The notes beneath the pieces are model-generated. The model ran no database searches. It saw only the letters and a list, made by a program, of their open reading frames with translations, and was not told where the DNA came from. DNA of 55,044 nucleotides, from assembly GCA_016869675.1 (NCBI GenBank), contig VGDP01000022.1, positions 1 to 55,044 of the forward strand. Direction: 5' to 3'. Made by a program: the position numbers and the translations under genes. This document shows, piece after piece, positions 33,362 to 45,238 of the stretch (the stretch's first letter is position 1; every line of letters starts with the position of its first letter). Source of the DNA: Alphaproteobacteria bacterium (lineage in GTDB: Bacteria; Pseudomonadota; Alphaproteobacteria; SP197).

Positions 33362-34753
33362 TCACAGGTTGGGTAGCGCGAGGATCGCGCGCAGGCCCGG
33401 CGCGTTGTCCTCCAGGCACAGGGCGCCGCGGTGCAGGCGCGCCACCGTCGCGACCAGGCTGAGGCCGAGCCCGCTGCCCGGCGTCGAGCGGCTGGCGTCC
33501 AGGCGCACGAACCGCTCGACCGCGCGCGCGTGGTCCGACTCAGGGATGCCGGGGCCGTTGTCGGCGACCGTGAGCGTGGCGCCGTCGCCGCGCGCGGCGA
33601 CCGCGACCACGACGCGCCCGTGCTCGGGCCCGTACTTGATCGCGTTGTCGAGCAGGTTGACCGCCGCCTGGGCCAGCAGGTGCCGATGGCCGCGCAAGCG
33701 CACCGGCGTCGGCGCCTCGATAGCCAGGTCGATCGCCTTGCGCTCGGCGAGCGGACGGTAGAGTTCCACCGCGTCCTCGGCGATGGTCGCCAGGTCGAGG
33801 TCCTCCATGGCCTCGGGCGTCGCCGCCTCGGCGCGCGCGATGGCGAGCAGGGCGTTGAACGTGGCGATGACCGAGTCGGTCTCCTCGACCGCGGCCTCGA
33901 CATCGGCGCGCCCGGCCGCCGCCTCGCCCATGGTGCGCAGGGCGGTCTCCAGGCGACCCTTCAGGCGCGTCAGCGGCCGGCGCAGGTCGTGGGCGACGTT
34001 GTCGCCGACCTCGCGCATGGCGCCCATCAGGCGTTCGATCTCGGCCAGCATGTCGTTCAGCCGCGCGCCGAGCTGGTCGAACTCGTCGCCCCGGCCGCGC
34101 AGTGGGATGCGCCGGCCCAGGTCGCCGCGCACGATGGTCGCAGCGGTGCGTTCGATGGTCGCGATGCGGCGCAGCACGCGCCGCGCCAGCAGATACCCGC
34201 CGGTCACGCCGAGCAGAGCGGTGGCGCCCAACGCCCAGGCCAGCGCCTCGACCATGGCGCCTTCCAGCGCCACCCGCTCGCGCAGGTCACGGCCCACCAG
34301 CAGGCGATGGCCGGCCGCCAGGTCGAAGACGCGCGCGCGCGCCTCGGCGCGGCTCGCGCCGCCGTCCTCGATGCGCGTCAGGTCGAACATGACCCACGGC
34401 CCGTCGCGCTCGATCTCGTCGGGCCAAGTGGAAATGTTGCCGATCAAGGTGCGGCCGCCGCCGTCGGCCAGCAGATAGAGCGTGTTGCGCCCCTGCGGCC
34501 CGTTCAGGCGCCGGTTCAGCTCGGCCGCCAGGCCCGGCATGCCGTCGGCCTCGTAGGCCTGGCTCAGGCCGGTGGCCTCGGCGACGATCGCCTCGTCGGC
34601 CTCGGTCTCCAGCACGTCGCCGATGCGCACGTAGAGGAACGCGACCAACAGCAGCACCGAGCCGCCGAACGCGCCGGCGTAGGCCAGCGTCAACCGGAAG
34701 ACCGAACTGTGGAGCAGGCTAGGCGGCGGCACGCAGGCAGTATCCCGCGCCAC
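33362..34753 (-). CDS. Membrane sensor histidine kinase (HAMP-HisKA-HATPase)
   Basis: The 463-residue kinase has an N-terminal membrane helix ([20 protein letters not shown]), a periplasmic sensor of about 130 residues and a second helix ([20 protein letters not shown]). A HAMP domain follows, then the phospho-acceptor His in [15 protein letters not shown]. The ATPase boxes are [18 protein letters not shown] and GSGLGLSLV. It pairs with the response regulator whose gene it overlaps. The GTG at 34753 overlaps the regulator by 35 bp; another GTG at 34732 overlaps by 14 bp, and either is possible. With degP upstream, the signal may be envelope stress. Confidence 0.93.
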   Translation of the reverse strand: MARDTACVPPPSLLHSSVFRLTLAYAGAFGGSVLLLVAFLYVRIGDVLETEADEAIVAEATGLSQAYEADGMPGLAAELNRRLNGPQGRNTLYLLADGGGRTLIGNISTWPDEIERDGPWVMFDLTRIEDGGASRAEARARVFDLAAGHRLLVGRDLRERVALEGAMVEALAWALGATALLGVTGGYLLARRVLRRIATIERTAATIVRGDLGRRIPLRGRGDEFDQLGARLNDMLAEIERLMGAMREVGDNVAHDLRRPLTRLKGRLETALRTMGEAAAGRADVEAAVEETDSVIATFNALLAIARAEAATPEAMEDLDLATIAEDAVELYRPLAERKAIDLAIEAPTPVRLRGHRHLLAQAAVNLLDNAIKYGPEHGRVVVAVAARGDGATLTVADNGPGIPESDHARAVERFVRLDASRSTPGSGLGLSLVATVARLHRGALCLEDNAPGLRAILALPNL

Positions 34754-35396
34754 GGACCGTGTGGAGAAGGGGCTCGGCGAAGTCGCGGTCGATCTTCTGG
34801 CGCAAGCGGCTGATGTGCACGTCGATCACGTTGGTCTGCGGATCGAAGTGGTAGTCCCACACGCCCTCCAGCAGCATGGTGCGGGTGACCACCTGGCCGG
34901 CGTGGCGCATCAGGTACTCGAGCAGCTTAAACTCGCGCGGCTGCAGGTCGATGCGCTGGCCGGCGCGGGTCACCGTGCGCGCCAGCAGGTCCATGGTCAG
35001 GTCGCCCACGGTCAGGCTGGTCACCGCCTGGGTCGGCGGCGGCCGGCGCAACAGCGTCTCGATGCGCGCCAACAGTTCGGCGAAGGCGAACGGCTTGGGC
35101 AGGTAGTCGTCGCTGCCCGCCTTCAGGCCGCGCACCCGCTCGTCCACGCGATCCAGCGCGCTCAACACCAGCACCGGCGTGGCGACGCCGGCATCGCGCG
35201 CGGCGCGAATGATCGCTAGCCCGTCCATCTTGGGCAACATGCGATCGACGATCATGACGTCGTAGGCGCCGTCGGTCGCCATGAACAGGCCTTCGCGGCC
35301 GTCGCCGGCGCGGTCGACCGTGTAGCCGCTCTCGGTCAGGCCCTTGACCAGGTAGGAGGCGGTCTCGGCGTCGTCCTCGATGACCAGGATGCGCAT
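34719..35396 (-). CDS. OmpR-family response regulator
   Basis: The 225-residue protein begins MRILVIEDDAETASYLVKGL (acidic pocket), with the phospho-acceptor D51 in MIVDRMLPKMDG and the conserved Lys in DDYLPKPF. A C-terminal winged-helix DNA-binding domain follows (LQPREFKLLEYLMRHAGQVV, then VIDVHISRLRQKID). It probably controls the degP-type protease gene upstream and its own operon. The start is taken at MRIL (35396); the frame extends upstream but without family similarity. Confidence 0.94.
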   Translation of the reverse strand: MRILVIEDDAETASYLVKGLTESGYTVDRAGDGREGLFMATDGAYDVMIVDRMLPKMDGLAIIRAARDAGVATPVLVLSALDRVDERVRGLKAGSDDYLPKPFAFAELLARIETLLRRPPPTQAVTSLTVGDLTMDLLARTVTRAGQRIDLQPREFKLLEYLMRHAGQVVTRTMLLEGVWDYHFDPQTNVIDVHISRLRQKIDRDFAEPLLHTVRGAGYCLRAAA

Positions 35397-35506
35397 ACCG
35401 GGGATCGTGCGCGTTGCAGTGATGGCGCAGGCTCGCGCGTCGACCTTCGGCGCGTCAAGCCCGGCGGCCCCGATACGCGAACCCGCGCCGCCGGTCTGGA
35501 CCAGCA

Positions 35507-36952
35507 TCATGCGCGCGCCACGGGCACGGCGACGAACAGCGCGTTACCGTCACGCTCGACCAGCAGAAGCAGGGTGTCGCGTTTGGCATCCTGGGCGGCG
35601 GCGACCGCATCGGCGACCTCAGCGGGCGCGGTGACCGGGTGCTGGGCCACCTGTCGGATGACGTCGCCGGGCCTCAGGCCGCTCGCCGCCGCCGGTCCGT
35701 CGGGGTCGACGTCGACGATCACCACGCCCTCCGCCTGGTCGGGCAGCCCGAACTGATGCCTGGCCTCGTCCGACATGGGCGCCAGGGCGAGCCCGAGGTC
35801 ACCCGGCTTGAACCCCTGGGCGGTGTCGTTGGTCGCGGCGACCCGCGTCGTCACAGTCCGCTCGCCGACGACAGCTGTTACCGTGTGCTCCGCGCCCTCG
35901 CGCAGGACGACGACGGCCACGCCCTTGTCCCGCGGCGTCAGGGCGACGACGCGGGGCAGGTCGCGCATGGCCTCGATCGCGTGGCCGTCGAAGGCGACGA
36001 TGACGTCGGCCGCCTCGAGGCCGGCGGCCTCGGCCGGGCTGCCCGGCTGCACCGCGGCGACCAGCGCGCCGTGCGGCGTGTCGAGGTCGAGCGCCGTGGC
36101 GATATCGGGCGTCACTTCCTGGATCTGCACGCCGAGCCAGCCGCGCTCGACCCTGCCGTCGTCCATCAGGTCCGCGACGACGGTTCGGGCGAGGTCCGAC
36201 GGAATGGCGAAGCCGATGCCGACGCTGCCGCCCGACGGCGAATAGATCGCCGCGTTGACGCCGATCACGCCGCCCGACTGGTCGAACGTGGGCCCGCCCG
36301 AATTGCCCCGGTTGATCGGCGCGTCGATCTGCAGGTAGTCGTCCAGCGGTCCGTTGCCGATGTCGCGGCCCCGGGCCGACAGAATGCCGGTGGTCACCGT
36401 GCCGCCCAAGCCGAACGGGTTGCCCACGGCGAGCACCCAGTCGCCCACGCGGACGGCGTCCGAGTCGCCCCACGCGAGCGCCGGCAGATCGTGCCCGGCG
36501 TCGACCTTGAGCAGCGCTAGGTCGGTGGTCGGGTCGGCGCCCACCAGGCTCGCCGGCAACTCGGTGCCATCCTCAAGCGTCACGGTGATGCTGTCGGCAC
36601 CGTCGATGACGTGGTTGTTGGTCACCACGTAGCCATCGGCGTCGACGATGAAACCGGAACCGAGCGCGCGCGCCTCGCGCGAAGCGCCATGCCCCTGATC
36701 GAAGTGGCGCTTGAAGAACTCCTCGAACGGCGAGCCGGGCGGGACGGCGAACGGCAGGGTCGGCGCCTCCGGGGACGCCGAGGCGTCGATACGCTGGGTC
36801 GTCGCGACATTGACCACGGCGGCGCTGACCTTGGCGGCGAGGTCGGCGAAGCCGTCCTGGTCGGCTCGCGCGTTGCTCCAAGGCACGGCGAGGGCGAGGG
36901 CGCTGGCGCCCGCCAGCAAGGAGGCGGTCAAGGCGGTGGTCCTGGTCGTCAT
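35507..36952 (-). CDS. Do/DegP-type periplasmic serine endoprotease
   Basis: The 481-residue HtrA protease has a signal peptide ([21 protein letters not shown]). The catalytic triad is His in [10 protein letters not shown], Asp in [10 protein letters not shown] and Ser in [10 protein letters not shown]. Two PDZ domains follow ([20 protein letters not shown] and [12 protein letters not shown] in the first, [15 protein letters not shown] in the second). It degrades or refolds misfolded envelope proteins. It is first in a minus-strand operon with the response regulator and kinase, a common alphaproteobacterial arrangement that implies envelope-stress feedback. Confidence 0.95.
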   Translation of the reverse strand: MTTRTTALTASLLAGASALALAVPWSNARADQDGFADLAAKVSAAVVNVATTQRIDASASPEAPTLPFAVPPGSPFEEFFKRHFDQGHGASREARALGSGFIVDADGYVVTNNHVIDGADSITVTLEDGTELPASLVGADPTTDLALLKVDAGHDLPALAWGDSDAVRVGDWVLAVGNPFGLGGTVTTGILSARGRDIGNGPLDDYLQIDAPINRGNSGGPTFDQSGGVIGVNAAIYSPSGGSVGIGFAIPSDLARTVVADLMDDGRVERGWLGVQIQEVTPDIATALDLDTPHGALVAAVQPGSPAEAAGLEAADVIVAFDGHAIEAMRDLPRVVALTPRDKGVAVVVLREGAEHTVTAVVGERTVTTRVAATNDTAQGFKPGDLGLALAPMSDEARHQFGLPDQAEGVVIVDVDPDGPAAASGLRPGDVIRQVAQHPVTAPAEVADAVAAAQDAKRDTLLLLVERDGNALFVAVPVARA

Positions 36953-37156
36953 GGTCTCTCTCCGATCCGGGCGCCGGCGTCGGTCGGCGCTGTCACGGCG
37001 AGATATGGGCCGTGGCGTCTAAGCGGCATGAGTCCGCCGGATTACAAGGCCGTAAGGCGACACCCTGGCCCCGCTGCGGACATCGCAGTGGCGGGTCGTG
37101 GAGGAATCCGGTTAAATCCTCGGAACACGCGAGAGCAGGGTGCGGGAGGCGGGACC

Positions 37157-37654
37157 ATGGCGGGCAGCGTCAACAAGGTGATCCTGATCGGCAATCTGGG
37201 CCGGGACCCCGAGGTGCGCCATCTCAGCAGCGGCAGCCCGGTGTGCAACCTAAACATCGCCACGTCGGAAACCTGGCGCGACAAGGCGTCCGGCGAACGC
37301 AAGGAAAAGACCGAGTGGCACCGTGTCGTGATCTTCAACGAGCGCCTGTGCGACGTGGCGCAGAAGTACCTGCGCAAGGGCTCGAAGGTCTATGTCGAGG
37401 GCCAGCTCCAGACGCGCAAGTGGACCGACCAGCAGGGCCAGGAGCGCTACTCGACCGAGGTCGTGCTGCAGAACTTCCGCGGCGAGCTGACCATGCTCGA
37501 CGGGCGCGCTGGCGGCGGCGGTGGTGACGGGGACCGGGGCGAGCCCGACGACGGCGGCTTCGAGCGCGCTGGCGGCGGTTCCCGTGGCGGCGGTGGCGGT
37601 GGCGGTTCGCGCGGCGGGACGCGCGACGAGCTCGACGACGACATCCCGTTCTAG
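37157..37654 (+). CDS. ssb: Single-stranded DNA-binding protein
   Basis: The 165-residue SSB has an OB-fold starting [20 protein letters not shown], with [20 protein letters not shown] and [21 protein letters not shown] Gly-rich linker follows, and it ends in the acidic tip DELDDDIPF that recruits partner proteins. The ATG follows GCGGGAGGCGGG. No SOS box is visible upstream, unlike uvrA. It is first in a plus-strand run of four tightly spaced genes. Confidence 0.97.
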   Translation: MAGSVNKVILIGNLGRDPEVRHLSSGSPVCNLNIATSETWRDKASGERKEKTEWHRVVIFNERLCDVAQKYLRKGSKVYVEGQLQTRKWTDQQGQERYSTEVVLQNFRGELTMLDGRAGGGGGDGDRGEPDDGGFERAGGGSRGGGGGGGSRGGTRDELDDDIPF

Positions 37655-37672
37655 GGCCGTCGAATCTCAGCC

Positions 37673-38815
37673 ATGGCCACGCGCAAGCTGCGCCCGACGT
37701 TCCGCGACGCCCGTGCCGTCGCCGAGGCCCTGACGCCCAGCTATCCGATCTACTGCGTCAAGCCGAAGGTGCTGGAGGCGTCGGCCCGGCGGTTTCTCGA
37801 GCTGTTCCCAGGCCGCGTGCTCTACGCCGTCAAGTGCAACCCGCACCCGCGCGTGGTGCAGGCGCTCTACGACGCGGGCATCCGGCACTTCGACGTGGCC
37901 TCGCTGCCCGAGATCGCCCAGGTGCGCGAGATGTTCCGCGACGCCGAGCCCTACTTCATGCACCCGGTCAAGGGTCGCGCGGTGATCCAGAGCGCACGCG
38001 AGGTATACGGCGTGCGCCAGTACGTGATCGACCACGACGACGAACTGACCAAGCTGCTCGAGGAGACCCACGACGACGGGCTGACCGTGGTCGTGCGCAT
38101 GCAGACGCCGAAGACCGAGGCGCTCTACGACCTGTCGGCGAAGTTCGGCGCGCCGCCGGACGAGGCGGTCGCCTTGCTCAAACGCGTCGCCAAGGAGGGG
38201 CTGACGCCCGGCCTGGCGTTCCATGTGGGATCGCAGTGCACCACGCTGCTCGCCTACACCAAGGCCATGGAGATGGCGGCGGACGTCATCACTCGCTCGG
38301 GTGTCGCCCTGCACGTGCTCGATGTGGGCGGCGGCTTTCCGGCGGCCTATCCCGGCACCCAGGCGCCACCGCTCGAGACCTACATCGACGAAATCCTGCG
38401 CGCCGCCAAGGCGATGAAGCTGCGCAACGACTGCGTGCTGATGTGCGAGCCGGGGCGCGCCATGGTGGCCGAGGGCATGTCGCTGCTGGTCCAGGTGCAG
38501 TTGCGCAAGGAAGGGCAGGTCTACATCAACGACGGGCTCTACGGCGGGCTGTCGGAGACCAAGGTCGCCAACATCCGCCTGCCGGTGCGCGCGATCCGGC
38601 TGGACGGGGCGTTTGCCGACAAGTCCGCCGAGTTCATGCTCAACGGCCCAACCTGCGATTCGATCGACGTGCTGCCGCACGCCTACGCGCTGCCGGCCGA
38701 CATCCGCGAGGGCGACTGGATCGAGATCGAGCAGGTGGGTGCCTACAGCAACGCCAACGCCACGCGCTTCAACGGCTTCCACACCGACACCTTCGTCGAG
38801 ATCGAGGCCGCGTGA
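37673..38815 (+). CDS. Type III PLP-dependent decarboxylase, probably ornithine decarboxylase
   Basis: The 380-residue enzyme belongs to the alanine-racemase-fold decarboxylases. The PLP lysine is K54 in YAVKCNPHPRV. FHVGSQCTTLLAY, LDVGGGFPAAYPG and MCEPGRAMVAEGMSLLVQVQ bind phosphate and substrate. The Cys-containing motif LNGPTCDSIDVLPHAY near the C-terminus completes the active site of ornithine/lysine decarboxylases. Putrescine production is the likely role. Two polyamine-type binding proteins occur about 10 kb away. It starts 18 bp after ssb and overlaps the next gene by one base. Confidence 0.88.
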   Translation: MATRKLRPTFRDARAVAEALTPSYPIYCVKPKVLEASARRFLELFPGRVLYAVKCNPHPRVVQALYDAGIRHFDVASLPEIAQVREMFRDAEPYFMHPVKGRAVIQSAREVYGVRQYVIDHDDELTKLLEETHDDGLTVVVRMQTPKTEALYDLSAKFGAPPDEAVALLKRVAKEGLTPGLAFHVGSQCTTLLAYTKAMEMAADVITRSGVALHVLDVGGGFPAAYPGTQAPPLETYIDEILRAAKAMKLRNDCVLMCEPGRAMVAEGMSLLVQVQLRKEGQVYINDGLYGGLSETKVANIRLPVRAIRLDGAFADKSAEFMLNGPTCDSIDVLPHAYALPADIREGDWIEIEQVGAYSNANATRFNGFHTDTFVEIEAA

Positions 38816-39663
38816 TGCGGCAGGGCAGCCGCGAGGTCGAGGTTGCCGGCGCGCCTCGACGCATCGCCTTCACCGAATGGGGCGACCCGGGTGCCGAGCG
38901 CGTCGTGGTGTGCGTCCACGGCCTGACGCGCAACGGCCGCGATTTCGACGCGCTGGCTGCGGCGCTCGCCGATCGCGCGCGGGTGATCTGCCCCGACATG
39001 CCGGGGCGCGGCGGCAGCGCTTGGCTCGACGACCCCATGACCTACGCGGGCCCGATCTACGCGGCGGCGACGCTGGCTCTGCTCAAGGCGCTCGGCATCG
39101 CGCGCGCCTTGTGGGTCGGCACGTCCATGGGCGGCATCATCGGCATGCTGGTCGCGGCGGCGCCCGACACGTCCATTGAGCGCCTGGTGCTGAACGACGT
39201 CGGCCCGTTCATCCCCAAGGCGGCGCTGGCGGCGATCGGCGACTATGTGGGCCAGGACCCGCGCTTCGCCGACCTGACCGAGGCCGAGGCGTACCTGCGC
39301 CGGGTGCACGTGGGCTTCGGCCCGCTGCCCGACCCATGGTGGCGTCACATGGCCGAGCACGGCGTGCGCCCCGATCCGGCCGGCGGCCTGCGCCTGCACT
39401 ACGACCCGATGATCCGCGCACCCTTCGCCAAGGGCGTGGACAAGGACCTGGACCTGTGGGCGGGCTGGGACGCCATCCGCTGCCCCACGCTCATCCTGCG
39501 CGGCGGCGATTCCGGCCTGCTGCTGGCCGAGACAGCCGCCGAGGCCGGGCGGCGTGGTCCACGCGCCGCGACCGTGACGTTCCCCGGCGTTGGCCACGCG
39601 CCCGGCCTGGTCGACGCGGATCAGATCGGGCTGACGCGAGGCTTCCTGTTCGCGGCATCATGA
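38815..39663 (+). CDS. Alpha/beta-fold hydrolase
   Basis: The 282-residue protein has the oxyanion motif VVVCVHGLTRNGRDFD, the nucleophile elbow GTSMGGIIG (Ser near residue 100) and a C-terminal catalytic-His motif FPGVGHAPGLVDADQ. Substrate is unknown. Its start overlaps the decarboxylase stop (TGATG) and its stop overlaps the methyltransferase start (ATGA), so it is translationally coupled to both. The family includes esterases and C-C hydrolases. Confidence 0.9.
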   Translation: MRQGSREVEVAGAPRRIAFTEWGDPGAERVVVCVHGLTRNGRDFDALAAALADRARVICPDMPGRGGSAWLDDPMTYAGPIYAAATLALLKALGIARALWVGTSMGGIIGMLVAAAPDTSIERLVLNDVGPFIPKAALAAIGDYVGQDPRFADLTEAEAYLRRVHVGFGPLPDPWWRHMAEHGVRPDPAGGLRLHYDPMIRAPFAKGVDKDLDLWAGWDAIRCPTLILRGGDSGLLLAETAAEAGRRGPRAATVTFPGVGHAPGLVDADQIGLTRGFLFAAS

Positions 39664-40490
39664 CCTGCCCGATCTGCGCCGGTACCGAGGCGCGCGAGAT
39701 CCCGTGCAGCCGACGCTACACCGCTGGCTGGCCGATCCATGTCTGCACCGGCTGCCGCCTGGTCCACGTGCGGGAGCATTGCTCGGCCGATGCGATCGCG
39801 CGGGTCTGGTCCGAGGAGCTTTTCGCCGACAGCCCCGATCCGAAAAGCGTGCTCTACCAGGCCACGTTGCCGGCCGTGCTGGCGCGCCTGACCTACGTGG
39901 CCGCGACGCTCGACCAGTCGGTCGGCCTGAAGGACCGCGCGGTGATCGACATCGGCGCCGGCACCGTCGCCTTTCTCGATCTCGCGGCGGCACGCGGGGG
40001 GCGCACCTTCGGCATCGAGCCCTCGGCCGCGAACTGCGCGCGCCTGCGTGCCCAGGGCCACAGCTGCCACGAAGGCACGGTCGAGAGCTACGCGGCCGGT
40101 GGCGGCGCGGACCTGGTCACCATCCTGTGGACGCTCGAGTGTACGTCGGACCCGCGCGCCATGCTGGCGGCGGCGCACCGCGTGCTTGCCGATGGCGGCC
40201 GACTGTGTGTCGCCACCGGCAGCCGAATCCTGGTGCCGTTCAAGAAGCCGCTCGACTACTACCTGGGCGAGGGCAACCCGGACATCCACCCGTTCCACTG
40301 GAGCGCCGCGACGCTCGCGGCGGTCCTGGCGGTCGCCGGTTTCCGGATGACCTGGACCAACAGCTATATCGTCTCCGACGTGCTGTGCGTCATCGCGGCG
40401 AAGGGCGAGGCCGACTGGACCGGCGACCACCCCGACGCGGCTCTTGCCTTCTTCGACCGCTGGGACCGGGAATCCCCCATGTACCAGTAG
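39660..40490 (+). CDS. SAM-dependent methyltransferase with N-terminal zinc-ribbon
   Basis: The 276-residue protein begins MTCPICAGTEAREIPCS and VCTGCRLVHV, a four-Cys zinc ribbon. A methyltransferase domain follows, with motif I AVIDIGAGTVAFLDLAAARG, IEPSAANCARLRAQGH and VTILWTLECTSDPRAMLAAA. This architecture resembles sugar or polyketide C-methyltransferases, and also class I enzymes acting on lipid-linked sugars; the substrate is unclear. The stop codon lies inside a perfect palindrome at 40487-40515. Confidence 0.85.
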   Translation: MTCPICAGTEAREIPCSRRYTAGWPIHVCTGCRLVHVREHCSADAIARVWSEELFADSPDPKSVLYQATLPAVLARLTYVAATLDQSVGLKDRAVIDIGAGTVAFLDLAAARGGRTFGIEPSAANCARLRAQGHSCHEGTVESYAAGGGADLVTILWTLECTSDPRAMLAAAHRVLADGGRLCVATGSRILVPFKKPLDYYLGEGNPDIHPFHWSAATLAAVLAVAGFRMTWTNSYIVSDVLCVIAAKGEADWTGDHPDAALAFFDRWDRESPMYQ

Positions 40491-40515
40491 GGGCGGGTTT
40501 GAAACCCGCCCCTAC
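40487..40515. repeat. 29-bp perfect palindrome spanning a stop codon
   Basis: GTAGGGGCGGGTTT (40487-40500) and AAACCCGCCCCTAC (40502-40515) are exact inverted copies around a single G. The TAG within it is the stop codon of the methyltransferase. It lies between convergent genes and could terminate transcription from both sides. From memory, near-identical palindromes recur in unrelated GC-rich genomes, so it may be a REP-like mobile unit. Confidence 0.85.
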
Positions 40516-40567
40516 AACATCGATGACGCATCGGAACCGGATCGCCAGCCCGGGCCGGGCTTCGACG

Positions 40568-43693
<3,126 letters not shown>

Positions 43694-43735
43694 GGTGTGT
43701 CCTCCGCGCCCGTGCGAACCGGGCCCCAAAACGAG

Positions 43736-43763
43736 AAAAACCGCCGCAGCCTCGGCTGGGCGG
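43736..43763 (-). terminator. Intrinsic terminator between SAM-II aptamer and metY
   Basis: On the minus strand CCGCC-CAGC-CGAG-GCTG-CGGCGG forms a stem of about 9 bp with one bulge, followed directly by TTTTT. It lies between the riboswitch aptamer and the metY start, as expected for the expression platform. Confidence 0.75.
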
Positions 43764-43770
43764 TCAGACC

Positions 43771-43828
43771 GCTCACTTTAGCTGCATTTCTAACGCGCCC
43801 GCAAGCTGAACCTCAAATCGGCGCGAGG
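43771..43828 (-). promoter_or_regulatory. SAM-II riboswitch
   Basis: The minus-strand leader of metY matches the SAM-II aptamer layout. The P1 helix is CGCGCC (43825-43820) with GGCGCG (43799-43794). The loop is GATTTGAGGTTCAGCTTGCG. The conserved 3' element is AATGCAGCTAAAG, with GCTAAAG at 43782-43776. The known SAM-II RNA has the same order of CGCGC, GAUUUA, GCGCG and AAUG-AGCUAAA elements. SAM-II occurs almost only in alphaproteobacteria, upstream of methionine genes. SAM binding forms a pseudoknot that lowers expression. Confidence 0.9.
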
Positions 43829-43893
43829 CGGACGAAACAGCATCGCGCCGGGGCTGTCAAGCGCGGCCGTGACGAAGGGCCGGCAATGTTCCG

Positions 43894-44004
43894 CGTGCTT
43901 CGTGGCGCGCCTGCGGTGCGCGCCTCAGCACGAACGGGGTGAGGAAGATGTGGATGAACCCGCGGCCGCTCTGAGGCGGCCGCACCGCGGCCCACGAAGG
44001 GCGG
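43894..44004. repeat. Dispersed hairpin-pair repeat, copy B1
   Basis: A left hairpin (CGTGCTTCG ... CCTCAGCACG, 43894-43932, with GGCGCGCC inside) is followed by a divergent spacer. A right hairpin comes next (GGCCGC-ACC-GCGGCC, flanked by CTGAGG and CCCACGAAGG, ending at 44004). The same two halves and almost the same length recur at 53229-53338. It fills much of the gap between the SAM-II leader and the acyl-CoA dehydrogenase gene. Confidence 0.8.
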
Positions 44005-44083
44005 GTTCATAGAGACAGGCGGTGCCCACGGCGCCCGTTGACGTGGGCCCCGACGTGCTTCGATCATCGGCTGGGGCGCAGCC

Positions 44084-45238
44084 ATGGACTTCACGCTCGA
44101 CGAGGAACGCACGGCCTACCGCGACCTGGCGCGCGACTTCGCCGTGACCGAACTGGCGCCCAACGCCGCGCGCTGGGACGCCGACGCCGAGTTCCCGATC
44201 CCCACCCTGCGCAAGGCGGCCGAGCTGGGTCTGGCGGCGATCACCGTGCGCCAGGCCTCGGGCGGGCCGGGGCTGGGGCGCTTCGACGCCGCGCTGATCT
44301 TCGAGGAACTGGCGGCGGGCTGCACGGCGACCGCCGCCTACCTGTCGATCCACAACATGGTCGGTTGGATGATCGACCGCTTCGGCGACGACGACCAGCG
44401 CGCCCGCCACCTGCCGTCGCTGATCACCATGGACCGGCTGGCGAGCTACTGCCTGACCGAGCCGGGCAGCGGCTCCGACGCGGCCTCGCTGGCGACCCGC
44501 GCGGTGCTCGACGGCGAGGACTACGTGGTCGACGGCGCTAAGGCGTTCATCTCGGGCGCCGGGGCCAGCGATCTCTACCTGACCATGGCGCGCACCGGCG
44601 GGCCGGGGCCCGGCGGCGTATCGTGCCTGGCGATCGCCAAGGACACCGCCGGGCTGTCGTTCGGCGCGCCGGAACGCAAGCTCGGCTGGAACAGCCAGCC
44701 GACCGCCGCCGTGCGCTTCGAGGGCTGCAGGGTGCCCGTGGTCGAGCGCATCGGGGCCGAGGGCGAAGGCTTCCGCATCGCCATGGCCGGGTTGGACGGC
44801 GGCCGCGTCAACATCGCCGCGTGCGCCATCGGCACGGCGCGCGCGGCGTTCGAGGCGGCGCGGCGCTACCTCGGCGAACGGCACCAGTTCGGCCAGCCGC
44901 TCGCGGCGTTCCAGGCGCTGCGCTTCCGCCTGGCCGACATGGCGACCGAGCTGGAAGCCGCCCGGCTGATGGTCTGGCGCGCGGCGGCGGCGCTCGATTC
45001 CGCCGAGCAGGACGCCGGCGTGCGCTGCGCCATGGCCAAGCGCTTCGCCACCGACGTCGCGTTCAAGGTGTGCGACGAAGCCTTGCAACTGCACGGCGGC
45101 TACGGCTATCTGCGGGACTTCCCGCTCGAACGCCACCTCAGGGACGTGCGCGTGCACCGCATCCTCGAAGGCACCAACGAGATCATGCGGCTAATCATCG
45201 CGCGACGGCTGCTCGACGACTCTTCGGCCGCGTCGTGA
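44084..45238 (+). CDS. Isobutyryl-CoA dehydrogenase-like acyl-CoA dehydrogenase
   Basis: The 384-residue flavoprotein has LASYCLTEPGSGSDAASLAT in the FAD site and the catalytic Glu in RILEGTNEIMRLIIARRLL (about E362). The substrate call comes from the operon: 3-hydroxyisobutyryl-CoA hydrolase and 3-hydroxyisobutyrate dehydrogenase follow, so isobutyryl-CoA from valine is the likely substrate. The start is MDFTLDEERTAYRDLARDF. Its stop overlaps the GTG of the next gene. Confidence 0.9.
   Translation: MDFTLDEERTAYRDLARDFAVTELAPNAARWDADAEFPIPTLRKAAELGLAAITVRQASGGPGLGRFDAALIFEELAAGCTATAAYLSIHNMVGWMIDRFGDDDQRARHLPSLITMDRLASYCLTEPGSGSDAASLATRAVLDGEDYVVDGAKAFISGAGASDLYLTMARTGGPGPGGVSCLAIAKDTAGLSFGAPERKLGWNSQPTAAVRFEGCRVPVVERIGAEGEGFRIAMAGLDGGRVNIAACAIGTARAAFEAARRYLGERHQFGQPLAAFQALRFRLADMATELEAARLMVWRAAAALDSAEQDAGVRCAMAKRFATDVAFKVCDEALQLHGGYGYLRDFPLERHLRDVRVHRILEGTNEIMRLIIARRLLDDSSAAS

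Noticed and set aside
30955-33903. Nearly 1000-codon minus-strand frame in another register over uvrA
   Set aside because: Arg/Pro/Ala-rich shadow; it crosses from uvrA into the kinase gene and shows no domain.
37085-37156. SOS box upstream of ssb
   Set aside because: GGAACACGCGAGAGC has only one GAAC half-site; the second half-site is missing at the required seven-base spacing.
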